Shown piece by piece: positions 52,719-62,065 of a stretch of 64,000 nt of DNA. A program made the translations under genes and the position numbers. The notes below the pieces were generated by a model. That model searched no databases. It was not told the origin of the DNA and was given only the letters and a program-made list of their open reading frames with translations. The DNA is from JABDMH01 sp965223105 (lineage in GTDB: Bacteria; Bacteroidota; Bacteroidia; Chitinophagales; Saprospiraceae): the NCBI GenBank assembly GCA_965223105.1, contig OZ244987.1, forward strand, positions 1,116,001 through 1,180,000, in the 5' to 3' direction. Each line of letters begins with the position of its first letter. The first letter of the stretch is position 1.

Positions 52719-54107
52719 ATGTTTGGATATATTGAGGTTCCTCCATTAACTCCCTTTATCGGTAGATTGGCTGATTTAATGGGAGGGAATGTTTTTGCTA
52801 TACGATTATTTCCTGCCATCGCTGGAACGATAATAGTTATCCTTTCCTGTAAGTTAGTAAAAGATCTTGGAGGAGGTATTTGGGCAATTATTTTTACTGG
52901 ATTTTCTTTAGTATTAACACCATCACTACTTGGTTCAAACACACTTTTTCAACCAGTTTCTTTTAATCAATTATTCTGGTTTCTTATTAGTTATACAGTT
53001 GTACAGATGATCAGTAATAGCAGGAGCCAGCATTACTATATTCTTGGAGTTTTAGCAGGCTTCGGATTGCTTACTAAGTATTCTATTGTTTTTTATATAA
53101 TTGCTCTTTCAGTGGGAATATTCTTAACTAAAGAAAGATACCTTGTAAGGGGAAGGCATTTTCTTCTTTCAATTTTATTTTGCTTTCTAGTTTTTCTTCC
53201 AAATATTTTATGGCAAATAAATCATGACTACCCAATAATGGCCCATATGCAGGAGCTCAAAGAAACACAATTAGTTCATATGGACTGGGGGCATTTCTTA
53301 AGTTCTCAATTGATCGTACATAAAGGATTTACTATTATGTGGTTGTTTGGACTAATAGGTGTATTTGTCATTAAGGAGCTTAAAGTGTATAGATCTGTTG
53401 GGTTTGCGTTTCTAATAACCATGATTTTAATTGGGCTATTGCATGGTAAATCTTATTATACACTGGGTGCATTTCTAATACTTTTCCCATTAGGTGGGGT
53501 CGCCGCTGAGCATTATATACACTCGTCCAAATATAAAATTTTAATTTTAGCATTGATGTTTGTCATCACCATACCATTTTATCCATTTTCGATACCAGTT
53601 TTGAATCTTAACAGCTTAAAAGAATACAGTCAGTACATTTCAGAACAATATGGAGTGAATTACATGCTAAGATGGGAAGACGGAAACTACTACAAGCTTC
53701 CACAGGACTTTGCAGATATGCATGGTTGGGAAGAATTGACCCAAAGAACAGCAAAAATCTATCATTCATTGCGAGGAGAGCGAAAAGATAAATGTATGAT
53801 TTATGGTGGCTCATATGGACAGGCAGGTTCGATCAATTTCTATGGGAGTAAATATGGCTTGCCGGAAGCATATAGTCTAAATGGCTCATATCTTTTATGG
53901 GCAAAAGAAGATTTAGAATTTGACAATCAAATTATGATTGATGACAGGAAACATGAAAGTTCCGATTGGTTTGAAAGAATGACTTTAGTTGATAGTATCC
54001 AAAACCCTAACGCCAGAGAGAAAGGCTACATTTATTACCGATCAGATCCTAAAATAGATGTTGTTGAAGAGTGGAGGCAAATAATATCTCAGGGCCAAGA
54101 TTATTAA
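52719..54107 (+). CDS. GT39/ArnT-like membrane glycosyltransferase, N-terminally truncated
   Basis: The open frame has 462 residues with about nine membrane helices: GYIEVPPLTPFIGRLADLMGG at the start, TKYSIVFYIIALSVG, FLVFLPNILWQINHDYPIMAHM, and a C-terminal soluble domain (from about 330). Family members carry a catalytic acid motif (RDE-x-x-Y) and a first helix before this point; here both lie upstream in the disrupted segment. The gene is visibly more AT-rich than its neighbours and starts some 480 bp after a tRNA and its degenerate copy, which suggests horizontal transfer. It may be translated from 52719 but is unlikely to be active. Confidence 0.75.
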   Translation: MFGYIEVPPLTPFIGRLADLMGGNVFAIRLFPAIAGTIIVILSCKLVKDLGGGIWAIIFTGFSLVLTPSLLGSNTLFQPVSFNQLFWFLISYTVVQMISNSRSQHYYILGVLAGFGLLTKYSIVFYIIALSVGIFLTKERYLVRGRHFLLSILFCFLVFLPNILWQINHDYPIMAHMQELKETQLVHMDWGHFLSSQLIVHKGFTIMWLFGLIGVFVIKELKVYRSVGFAFLITMILIGLLHGKSYYTLGAFLILFPLGGVAAEHYIHSSKYKILILALMFVITIPFYPFSIPVLNLNSLKEYSQYISEQYGVNYMLRWEDGNYYKLPQDFADMHGWEELTQRTAKIYHSLRGERKDKCMIYGGSYGQAGSINFYGSKYGLPEAYSLNGSYLLWAKEDLEFDNQIMIDDRKHESSDWFERMTLVDSIQNPNAREKGYIYYRSDPKIDVVEEWRQIISQGQDY

Positions 54108-54265
54108 TTTTTGGGCAAATACTGATGCTGGTAAATTGCGAAACATAAACCAGAATTTGATGGCAGAGGGGAAGATAAAGTTTGCATACCAGATCCGTGT
54201 TTCGGTCTCCTGTTATGATGCAATCAAAGACCTTGTGCAGAGCACTTCTCAAGATAACCAGCTAC

Positions 54266-55555
54266 TCACCAATTGACCATAGCATTTCGAAATAAGCCCT
54301 CTAAGTCCTCCTCACCTGCAGGTTTTGGTGATAACTTGGTCACCCGGTGCTGTGGTAGGGTGCCTGATACCAGCTTGGGAATGTCGGATACATCGTAGCC
54401 AATAGCTGCGAGTCCATTGGGCATCTTCAAGGCCTGCATCAGTTTGATGATCTGCTGTGCCAGGAGCTCGCCTGCCTCTTCCTTATCATTTTTCACTTCT
54501 TGAACATTCGCTCCCATCATTTCCGCCGCGTGTAAATGTCGCTCTGGACAGGCTGGTGCCGTGAAACGAAATACCGCTGGAGCATTCAAAGCGACCGACA
54601 TTCCGTGCGGAACGATCGGATGGTTTACAGCAATCCCTTCCGGGATGAAAGTCTTGACCATCCCTGATACCGGATAACTCATACCGTGACATAAGTGTAC
54701 TCCGGCGTTACCAAAGCCCATGCCCGCCATGCTGGCTGCCATCATCATCTGGCTTCGGGCTTCTTTGTCTGATGGGTCTCGAAAAGCTCTGACAATGTAT
54801 TTCGCAGTGATCTCAATAGCTTTTAGTGACCAGATATCACTAATGGGATTTCGACCCTGGTACGCCGGACGGTAGATTGGTCTTTGTGGTCTTGGACGAT
54901 TGAGATATGAAATCGCTGTATACGATTCCAAGGCGTGGCAGAGCACATCTAATCCCGCTGAAGCAGCGATCACTGGTGGCGTACTACGGGTGTTATCAGA
55001 ATCTACCAAACCCAGAGTAGGTTTCAAATATCGATGGGCAATCCCGGTCTTCGCATGCTGGTCGGTGAGATCCATGATCGCTACACCAGTGGTTTCACTG
55101 CCTGTCCCTGCCGTGGTTGGTATGGCGATCAGTGGTTTCACAGGTCCCGGAACCGGTTCCCCTCTCCCAATGGGAGCATTGATGTAATGGTAGAAATCTG
55201 CTGGATAAGTAGCATATAGATTCGCCACTTTGGCCGTATCAATAGTCGATCCACCGCCTACCGCCACAAATCCATCATACTTCCCATCCTTCGCGACCCT
55301 GATGGCCTCCCTCATGGATACATCCGTCGGCTCGACCCGCACCTTGTCAAATACATCGAACTCGATCTTTTCACTCTGGAGGGACTCTTCCACCCGCTCC
55401 ATTGGTAAGAGTTTTCGCACATGCACATCTGTCACCACCAATACACGCCGTAGACCCATATCTGCCACGTCCATCCCTACTTCCTTAGTCACTCCCGCTC
55501 CAAAACGAAGATTGGATGTAGACATTTGGATGGCGAATTCTTTATCGGTGCTCAT
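54266..55555 (-). CDS. Hydroxyacid-oxoacid transhydrogenase (iron-containing alcohol dehydrogenase family)
   Basis: The 429-residue protein is a group III alcohol dehydrogenase. It shows the NAD/cofactor motif VAVGGGSTIDTAKVANL, PTTAGTGSETTGVAI and metal-binding Asp/His residues in GLDVLCHALESYTA and VHLCHGMSYPVSG, with PHGMSVALNAPAV. The DSDNTRSTPP segment and the 50-residue insertion with RPIYRPAYQGRNPISD are as in ADHFE1-type transhydrogenases, which couple oxidation of 4-hydroxybutyrate or D-2-hydroxyacids to reduction of 2-oxoglutarate. The gene is alone. Confidence 0.86.
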   Translation of the reverse strand: MSTDKEFAIQMSTSNLRFGAGVTKEVGMDVADMGLRRVLVVTDVHVRKLLPMERVEESLQSEKIEFDVFDKVRVEPTDVSMREAIRVAKDGKYDGFVAVGGGSTIDTAKVANLYATYPADFYHYINAPIGRGEPVPGPVKPLIAIPTTAGTGSETTGVAIMDLTDQHAKTGIAHRYLKPTLGLVDSDNTRSTPPVIAASAGLDVLCHALESYTAISYLNRPRPQRPIYRPAYQGRNPISDIWSLKAIEITAKYIVRAFRDPSDKEARSQMMMAASMAGMGFGNAGVHLCHGMSYPVSGMVKTFIPEGIAVNHPIVPHGMSVALNAPAVFRFTAPACPERHLHAAEMMGANVQEVKNDKEEAGELLAQQIIKLMQALKMPNGLAAIGYDVSDIPKLVSGTLPQHRVTKLSPKPAGEEDLEGLFRNAMVNW

Positions 55556-55918
55556 TGATGATTAAGATACGAGTTTGATTCTACGAATGGTGTTTCCCCG
55601 ACATTTGACCAAAATCCTGGAAAATTACTGCTCCTCATTACCTTCGAGGAAGGTAAATGGAAACACGATAGTGCTAAAATATGAAGAATCCTACGTTTCA
55701 ACTCTATCGTATAGTTATCATGTCAGAGTGATTACCGTAACAAATGCTTTCGCATTTCGGCAAAATTTTATCTTACGCTACAATTGAAGAGCCGTGGTTT
55801 CAAAAAGGAGGGTTTATGATGTGGCATCAACAGCTTCAGCGTCGGTGATTGAAGCCCGGTATCGACCTTTGTAGCCAAGACATACTACATTTGAGCTACC
55901 TTTAATTGTAGTAAAACT
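55556..55918. other. 363-bp intergenic region
   Basis: It lies between the divergent transhydrogenase and serine hydrolase genes and must hold both promoters. I see no convincing gene, hairpin or repeat. Confidence 0.5.
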
Positions 55919-57007
55919 ATGAAACCAAGCATTCTGTTACTGAGCTTATTCTTGATTTCAGGATTGGATGGTCAGACGCAACCTCTCGATAAACTTAGGC
56001 GGCCAATTCCTGACCTACCGTTTGTTTCTTTGAAAGATTCTGGCTTTAATGAAGATTCAATTGAAGCCCTCCTAACGCTCATAAACGATACCCCACCTAA
56101 TGACTTTAGGGGACTGGTCGTCATAAAGAACAATCAGATAGTCATCGAAGAATACTTTAATACCTTTTGGAGAAATTCCATTCATGACATCAGATCAGCA
56201 GGAAAAAGTGTAACCTCTTTACTTTTGGGTATTGCGATGAAAGATGGCTTGGTGCAAAATCTAGAGGAAGATGTTTATTCATTTTTTTCTAAGAAGAAAT
56301 ATCCATCTCTTAACGAGGATTATAAACGCATCAAACTCAAACATCTGCTTAGTATGTCATCAGGATTGAATGCTGATACAGATAATCTGCAAACAACAGG
56401 CCATTTTGTGAACTGGATTGCAAGTGACAATTGGAAAGACTATATTCTCAATGTTCCTCTGGCATTTAGGCCAGGGAAAAAGTGGGTATATGCGGATATC
56501 AATCCCCTTCTAATTTCTGCAGTGATAGAAGAAGCATCAGGAATGAGTCTTAAAGATTATGCTAGGAGAAAACTGTTTGATCCTTTGGGGATAAAGCAGT
56601 TTTATTGGTATACCAATGCATCAGACCAGACCGGAGCTGCGGGTAATTTATATCTTTCGACACTAGATTTTGCTAAAATCGGAATGATCGTTGTGAATAA
56701 TGGAAGATGGAATGACCAGCAAATAATTGACGCTGATTATATTGAGAAATTGTCGGAGGAAATATTTGACCTTTCCGGCAATAACCCTTTTGCAGACACT
56801 TACGGCATGCTATGGTACAAATCCCACAGAAGTTTCGGAGGAAAAAACATAGAATATCTGTTTGCTTCTGGAAATGGTGGTAACAATCTTATCGTCATAC
56901 CTGACCAGGAGATGGTTATTGCACTAACTTCTAGTGCATACGGGCAAGGATATGGTCATAGCAGATCCTTTAATATTATGGCTAGAATTTTTGCTTCTTT
57001 GGATTGA
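55919..57007 (+). CDS. Secreted class C beta-lactamase-like serine hydrolase
   Basis: The 362-residue protein has a signal peptide (SILLLSLFLISGLDGQ) and a beta-lactamase/penicillin-binding-type fold. The SxxK motif is SAGK at 93-96 (followed by SVTSLLLGIAM). YADINPLLISAVIEEASG corresponds to the Tyr-x-Asn region but reads YAD, and FASGNGGNNLIVIPDQEMVIALTSS supplies the third strand motif. The family covers esterases and D-aminopeptidases as well as beta-lactamases, so resistance should not be assumed. The gene is relatively AT-rich, like the glycosyltransferase before it. Confidence 0.85.
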   Translation: MKPSILLLSLFLISGLDGQTQPLDKLRRPIPDLPFVSLKDSGFNEDSIEALLTLINDTPPNDFRGLVVIKNNQIVIEEYFNTFWRNSIHDIRSAGKSVTSLLLGIAMKDGLVQNLEEDVYSFFSKKKYPSLNEDYKRIKLKHLLSMSSGLNADTDNLQTTGHFVNWIASDNWKDYILNVPLAFRPGKKWVYADINPLLISAVIEEASGMSLKDYARRKLFDPLGIKQFYWYTNASDQTGAAGNLYLSTLDFAKIGMIVVNNGRWNDQQIIDADYIEKLSEEIFDLSGNNPFADTYGMLWYKSHRSFGGKNIEYLFASGNGGNNLIVIPDQEMVIALTSSAYGQGYGHSRSFNIMARIFASLD

Positions 57008-57135
57008 AGGGAGAGAATGTTTTTGAAGATCAGGCAAATCACTATTGGTAGTCATAATGGAATTGTCAAAGCACCTTATCTGGTTATTCGACTAAAATGA
57101 ACTAACCATTGTACCTCACTTGGTACTCAGGAAAG

Positions 57136-57717
57136 ATGAATGAATCAAATATCCGAAACAAACCATTAATCTACAACACCATCAAAGGAATGAGTGAAGA
57201 TATTGGTTTTTCCATGCCATCTGATTTGTATATCGGGGCATTGCTGAGAACCTTGACATCCTCAAAACCAAATGGGAATTTTCTCGAATTGGGAACTGGC
57301 ATTGGACTTTCACTTTCCTGGATGGTAGATGGAATGGATGAAGAATCAAGGCTTGTTTCAGTAGACAATGATCCAAAATTGATTGAAATCGCAAATCAAA
57401 ACTTTGGCCAAGACAGGCGATTGAAAATCGTCTGTGCTGAAGGAACTGAATGGATCAAAAGTTATAGCGGAGAAAAGTTTGATCTGATCTTTGCCGATAC
57501 ATGGCCTGGAAAATATAGTGAACTAAACGAAACACTTGCACTCATGAAAATTGGAGGTTTTTATATAATCGATGATATGTGTGTTCAACCAAATTGGCCA
57601 GATGGACATCAGGATTCTGTAGACAGTCTCATAGAAGATTTGGAGTGTAGAGAAGATCTAAACCTGACCAAGATGAATTGGTCTACAGGAGTCATCGTAG
57701 CCAGCAAGAAGTATTAG
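57136..57717 (+). CDS. SAM-dependent O-methyltransferase-like protein
   Basis: The protein has 193 residues from the ATG at 57136, which has GGAAAG just upstream; a TTG at 57109 is in frame but less likely. The fold is that of class I methyltransferases of the O-methyltransferase/catechol type: NFLELGTGIGLSLSWMV for SAM binding, LVSVDNDPKLIEIA, FDLIFADTWPGKY and GGFYIIDDMCVQPN. It is cytoplasmic. The substrate is unknown. Confidence 0.85.
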   Translation: MNESNIRNKPLIYNTIKGMSEDIGFSMPSDLYIGALLRTLTSSKPNGNFLELGTGIGLSLSWMVDGMDEESRLVSVDNDPKLIEIANQNFGQDRRLKIVCAEGTEWIKSYSGEKFDLIFADTWPGKYSELNETLALMKIGGFYIIDDMCVQPNWPDGHQDSVDSLIEDLECREDLNLTKMNWSTGVIVASKKY

Positions 57718-58112
57718 GGAAAAAATGGACATCAGTCGATGAATCCAGACGTTGTAGTGCTATCCGCACTTGGTAGTGGATGTAGCAAATGAGGAGTGGG
57801 GTAACTACTTGAACCGCTGTTGAACAGTATCACCAATATTGGGATACTATTAAAATGAAGATCCTACGTCAATAATCTATTGTCGGGCTATCTCTGGTCG
57901 TTTGCCAAATACTCATTGTGTGCGGCAATCAAGTAAAAATTTACGATAATTACAGAATTGAGTGCTTGGATGTCAAGAATCTTTCAAGACAATCACTCTT
58001 TGGTTCACTTAAATACCTGTACATTTAAAGGCATAGCGCGACGGTACTTGTTCATGGATATGCATGGGCACTTACCTTATTTCCTATAGAACCGACATTG
58101 AAAACCGAGACC
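57718..58112. other. 395-bp intergenic region
   Basis: It leads into the FIST gene cluster. I see no supported gene, hairpin terminator or repeat. Confidence 0.5.
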
Positions 58113-59273
58113 ATGCAGTCGAAATCACTCAAAGGAAAGTCTTTATCAGAACTAAAAACAGCTTTAACCAATGCGATTACAGAAGATTTTAAACCTACCC
58201 TGGCCATTGTATTTTGTTCTGTGGCTCAGGACATAAAGGGGATTAGCTCAGTAATCGATGATGAAGGTATAGCATTATTTGGTTGCAGCACCAATGGTGA
58301 GTTTATTGATGAGGTGACTGAGAAGGGCAGCTGGGTCATGCTATTGATGGACATGAAAAAAGAGCATTTCAAGATTTTGCTGGAAGAGTACCCGGAGCAA
58401 AACTATAGGGAGGTTTCGACAAATGTTGCACAAAGAGCTAGAAGCATCTTTGAAAAACCCGCCTTTCTTATCGGTATGAGTCATGCATCCGTGGATGGCG
58501 AGCAGATCTTACTCGGCATAACAGATGTATTTGGCGACGATGTAAACGTCTTTGGTGGAGGAGCGGGAGACGATTATGCGTTCCAAGAAACTTTTGTTTT
58601 TACCGGTCAGACAATCAGCCATTGTGGAATGGTCTGCCTGATATTGGATGAGTCTAAGGTAGAGCTTCAAGGCATTGCAACCTGCGGATGGAAAGCGGTT
58701 GGAACGGAAAAAACGGTGACAAAAAGTGAAGGCAACCATGTCTATACCATTGACAATGTTCCAGCACTCGATATCACTGCCAAATATGGTGGATTGGAAA
58801 ATCTGACTCCAGATAACCAAGATTTGTTGGTAGAGCTGGCAGCAAGTCTGCCCCTGCAACTACAGCGTGAAAAAGGAGATCCAGTGATGCGCCCAGGATT
58901 GGTAGTAGATTGGGAGGACCGGTCTTTTTACACCAGTGGTGCCGTTCCACAAGGCTCTAAAGTCCGTTTTTCTATTCCGCCGGATTGGGATGTGATGAAT
59001 AAAGTTGTAAAGGGCGTCGAGCAATTGAAAGATGGCAGGATGCCGGAAGCGGATGCAGTAGTGGTATTTAGCTGTGCAGGCAGAATACTTTCATTTGGTC
59101 CGCTCATGAGTGAGGAGCTAGAGGGAGTGAAGAAAGTGTGGGATGTTCCGATGGTGGGGATGTTCAGCAATGCAGAATTGGGTAGAGCCACCGGTGGAAA
59201 TCTCGAAATGCATAATCTGACAACTTGTTGTATTGCACTGAAGGAAAAGTACCCTTCGACAAGCTCAGAATGA
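58113..59273 (+). CDS. FIST domain sensor protein, first copy
   Basis: The protein has about 386 residues from the ATG at 58113 (a TTG at 58098 would add five). It has FIST_N (about 15-215: LAIVFCSVAQDIKGI, ALFGCSTNGEFID, DVNVFGGGAGDDYAF) and FIST_C (about 215-375: VVVFSCAGRILSFGPLMSEELEGV, VGMFSNAELGRATGG). FIST domains are predicted to sense small ligands. Its last six codons (PSTSSE and stop) derive from an inserted interspersed repeat, so the original C-terminus has been replaced. It heads the cluster ending in a histidine kinase and a receiver. Confidence 0.9.
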   Translation: MQSKSLKGKSLSELKTALTNAITEDFKPTLAIVFCSVAQDIKGISSVIDDEGIALFGCSTNGEFIDEVTEKGSWVMLLMDMKKEHFKILLEEYPEQNYREVSTNVAQRARSIFEKPAFLIGMSHASVDGEQILLGITDVFGDDVNVFGGGAGDDYAFQETFVFTGQTISHCGMVCLILDESKVELQGIATCGWKAVGTEKTVTKSEGNHVYTIDNVPALDITAKYGGLENLTPDNQDLLVELAASLPLQLQREKGDPVMRPGLVVDWEDRSFYTSGAVPQGSKVRFSIPPDWDVMNKVVKGVEQLKDGRMPEADAVVVFSCAGRILSFGPLMSEELEGVKKVWDVPMVGMFSNAELGRATGGNLEMHNLTTCCIALKEKYPSTSSE

Positions 59274-59290
59274 CAACCCTTCGGCTGTGT
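59251..59290. repeat. Interspersed CTTCGACAAGCTCAG element at the end of the first FIST gene
   Basis: ACCCTTCGACAAGCTCAGAA followed by TGACAACCCTTCGG is a well-known type of short dispersed repeat in Bacteroidota and other genomes. It supplies the stop codon of the first FIST gene. Confidence 0.7.
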
Positions 59291-59343
59291 CAGTGTGACA
59301 GATCTGAAATCCAAATTCAAAATGCGCAAAGAGCGGCACTATC

Positions 59344-59432
59344 ATGCAAGCAAAATCAATAGAAGGAAAATCCATCACAGAACTTGAGCAGCCTTGGTCA
59401 AAGCCATCACAACAGACTTTTTAACTGCTTAA
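59344..59432 (+). pseudogene. Fragment of a third FIST gene
   Basis: Starting at an ATG the frame reads MQAKSIEGKSITELE, and after a one-base shift it continues AALVKAITTDFLTA before a stop. This matches the N-termini of both complete FIST proteins (MQSKSLKGKSLSELKTALTN and MRAKSIHGKSPEELQLALN). Only about 29 codons remain, with a frameshift. It is a relic of an internal duplication. Confidence 0.8.
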
Positions 59433-59442
59433 CACTTAAGAC

Positions 59443-60597
59443 ATGCGTGCAAAATCTATACACGGCAAATCTCCTGAAGAACTCCAACTCGCTCTTAACG
59501 ATTCTCTTAAAGATGGATTTTCTGCTACCCTGGCCATCGTATTTGTCTCAATAGACCAGGAGAGAGAAGTGATCTGTACATTTCTGCAGGCAAAGGGAAT
59601 TGATGTGTTTGGCCTTACGTCCTCCGGTGAATTTATCGATGGACATCAAAGCCAAGGTGAAATAGTCATCCTCTTGCTGGATATCAGGAGGGATTACTAT
59701 ACACTGATATTTAATGATGTTTCCAGTAAAGCCTTGAGAGGTGAAATTGATGCAGCCATAACGCGTGCCAAGTCCACATTTTCTCGACCTTCCTTTATTG
59801 TAGGGACAACTTGTATTGATAACAATGGCTCGCTATTTAACGGTGCTGACTTTATCCATGATTTAGAAAGGGCAATGGGGGCACCAGCCGACATTTTTGG
59901 TGGCATGGCTGGAGCAGATGGCAGACTTGTGCCTTCATGGGTTTTTACACATGCAGAGGCCACCAATGAGGGTTTTGTATTGCTAGTGTTAGACAGCGAT
60001 AAAATAAAATGTTCTGGGGTCGCTCTTTCTGGATGGAAACCTTTGGGAATAACACGAACTGTCACTAGTTGTGATAACGAATGGCTATATTCTATAGACG
60101 AAAAACCAGCCTTGGACATGTATTTGAAATACCTGGGACAATCGGTTTCAACTGAAGTATCGGAGTCCTTTCTCGAGGAAATTTCGATATTCCATCCGTT
60201 TTTTTCCCTTGATGGTGATGACCCGGAATTAAGAACGCCCATTTTTATTGACAGGGATAAAAATGCTATCCGCCTCGATTATCCCATACCCGAAGGAGGA
60301 AAGTTTCAGTTCACTATGCCTCCTGACTTTGATATTGTCGAAACTGTACTGGATCATGCCAAGTCAGTCAGAGAATTGGAAGGCACAAATGCAGACACAG
60401 TATTGGTTTTTTCCTGTCTTGGCAGATGGAATGCCCTTGGGCCAATGGCTACCCAAGAAAACGAAGGATTACATAAGATCTGGAACGCTCCGATGGCCGG
60501 ATTCTTTACCTATGGCGAGTACGGGAAAGATCCAGCAGGTAAAAACAGATTGCATTCAACCACATGCAGTTGGGTAGCTATATCTGAAAAAGTATGA
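59443..60597 (+). CDS. FIST domain sensor protein, second copy
   Basis: The 384-residue protein contains FIST_N (about 10-205, LAIVFVSIDQEREVI, VFGLTSSGEFIDG, ADIFGGMAGADG) and FIST_C (about 210-375, VLVFSCLGRWNALGPMATQENEG, AGFFTYGEYGKDPAG). It is the paralogue of the first copy, with moderate divergence. Its stop codon overlaps the start of the histidine kinase gene (ATGA), so the two are translationally coupled and probably form one signalling pathway. Confidence 0.92.
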   Translation: MRAKSIHGKSPEELQLALNDSLKDGFSATLAIVFVSIDQEREVICTFLQAKGIDVFGLTSSGEFIDGHQSQGEIVILLLDIRRDYYTLIFNDVSSKALRGEIDAAITRAKSTFSRPSFIVGTTCIDNNGSLFNGADFIHDLERAMGAPADIFGGMAGADGRLVPSWVFTHAEATNEGFVLLVLDSDKIKCSGVALSGWKPLGITRTVTSCDNEWLYSIDEKPALDMYLKYLGQSVSTEVSESFLEEISIFHPFFSLDGDDPELRTPIFIDRDKNAIRLDYPIPEGGKFQFTMPPDFDIVETVLDHAKSVRELEGTNADTVLVFSCLGRWNALGPMATQENEGLHKIWNAPMAGFFTYGEYGKDPAGKNRLHSTTCSWVAISEKV

Positions 60598-61649
60598 ACC
60601 CCATACATCAGAAAATACTTGATTTTTTTGAAGCCTCAGCCGGACTTACTTTAGAGGATAAAGTAACTTTGGTAAAAATGGTAGAAGAGGCAGACAAGGC
60701 CTTGACCATAGCCGAATTTAAGCTGGATCGAACAGAAAAGGTAAAACGTACCACCGCCATCCTACTTGAAGAAACGATCGAAGAACTCGAACTAAAACGT
60801 GCAGCAATTGAAGAAGCCAATGCAGCACTCAACAAAACCCTGGAAGATCTCAAAGCCACTCAATCTCAACTGATACAATCTGAAAAAATGGCATCTCTGG
60901 GCGAGCTTACCGCTGGCATCGCGCATGAAATTCAAAACCCCCTAAATTTTGTCAACAACTTTAGTGAGGTTGCCAAAGAACTGCTAGATGAGATGAAAGG
61001 GGAATTGGAATCAAGCAATCTGGAAGAAGTACAGCAAATTACTGACGATGTGATCAGTAATCTCGAAAGGATCCTGCATCACGGCCAACGTGCAGACAGC
61101 ATCGTGAAGGGAATGCTGATGCATAGCAGATCAAATAAAGGGGAGAAAGAACTTACGGACCTCAATGCCTTGGTGGATGAGTACCAGCGGCTCGCGTACC
61201 ATGGCCTAAGAGCCAAAGACAAAAGCTTTAATGTAATATTAAAGACCGACTATGACGATTCCATTGGTGAAATAGAAGTTGTACCACAAGATATCGGACG
61301 GGTGGTGTTAAATGTGATTACCAATGCATTTTACGCATGCACGACGCGAGCAAAGAAGAACAAGGAAGTAGGCTATCAACCTATGGTTTCTATTCATACC
61401 AAAAATTTATCTGACCAGGTCATGATTTCGGTTGAAGATAATGGTGTGGGCATGCCTGAGGAACTGATGGACAAAATTTTCCAGCCTTTCTTTACCACCA
61501 AGCCCACTGGGCAAGGTACAGGATTGGGATTGAGCTTGAGTTACGATATCTTGAAAGCGTACGATGGTGAGTTAGCGGTGAAGTCGATCGAAGGCGAAGG
61601 TGCGGAATTTATTATCAAAATACCTATCAGCGAAAGCAGATTGAAGTAA
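60594..61649 (+). CDS. Cytoplasmic sensor histidine kinase of the FIST module
   Basis: The 351-residue protein has no membrane segment. An N-terminal helical coiled coil (about 40-100) precedes a HisKA domain with ASLGELTAGIAHEIQNPLNFV (phospho-acceptor His111). A HATPase domain follows: N box around NVITNAFYACTTRAK, G1 VEDNGVGMPEEL, F/G2 FQPFFTTKPTGQGTGLGLSLSYD. With no sensor domain of its own, it presumably reads the coupled FIST proteins and passes the phosphate to the receiver encoded next. Confidence 0.92.
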   Translation: MNPIHQKILDFFEASAGLTLEDKVTLVKMVEEADKALTIAEFKLDRTEKVKRTTAILLEETIEELELKRAAIEEANAALNKTLEDLKATQSQLIQSEKMASLGELTAGIAHEIQNPLNFVNNFSEVAKELLDEMKGELESSNLEEVQQITDDVISNLERILHHGQRADSIVKGMLMHSRSNKGEKELTDLNALVDEYQRLAYHGLRAKDKSFNVILKTDYDDSIGEIEVVPQDIGRVVLNVITNAFYACTTRAKKNKEVGYQPMVSIHTKNLSDQVMISVEDNGVGMPEELMDKIFQPFFTTKPTGQGTGLGLSLSYDILKAYDGELAVKSIEGEGAEFIIKIPISESRLK

Positions 61650-61673
61650 AGTACAATACTCAAATTCAAAAGG

Positions 61674-62054
61674 ATGAAAATATTAATTGTTGACGACGAG
61701 AGGGATGTAGAGATGCTCTTCCGGCAAAAGTTTAGAAAAGAACTGAGGAAAGGACATTTGGAACTGGCATTTGCGTTTTCCGGACACGAGGCTTTGGAAA
61801 TATTAGGTGCTGATGATCCTCCCGAAGTAGTATATGTTTTTTCTGACATCAACATGCCAGGCATGACTGGCCTGGAATTGCTGGAAAAGATTAAGACACG
61901 GTATCCGAGTATGTATGTGAGTATGATTTCAGCTTATGGTGATCAAGAAAATTATGATCGTGCCATGAGCAGCGGAGCCAAGGAATTCTTTACCAAGCCC
62001 ATCGATTTCAGCACCCTCAAAGAAGAAATTGACTTACTGGCGGAAGAGGGGTAA
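61674..62054 (+). CDS. Single-domain response regulator (receiver)
   Basis: The 126-residue protein is a stand-alone receiver domain: acidic pair Asp7/Asp8 (ILIVDDERD), phospho-acceptor Asp58 (VFSDINMPGMTG), Ser86 in MISAYGD and conserved Lys108 (FFTKPID). It carries no output domain, so it must act by protein contact. It lies 24 bp after the kinase gene and completes the FIST-FIST-kinase-receiver module. Confidence 0.93.
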   Translation: MKILIVDDERDVEMLFRQKFRKELRKGHLELAFAFSGHEALEILGADDPPEVVYVFSDINMPGMTGLELLEKIKTRYPSMYVSMISAYGDQENYDRAMSSGAKEFFTKPIDFSTLKEEIDLLAEEG

Positions 62055-62065
62055 ATGGTATGTAG

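Noticed and set aside
55919..57007. Beta-lactam resistance gene
   Set aside because: The SxxK motif is present, but the Tyr-x-Asn position reads YAD and the family is dominated by esterases and peptidases; resistance is not supported.
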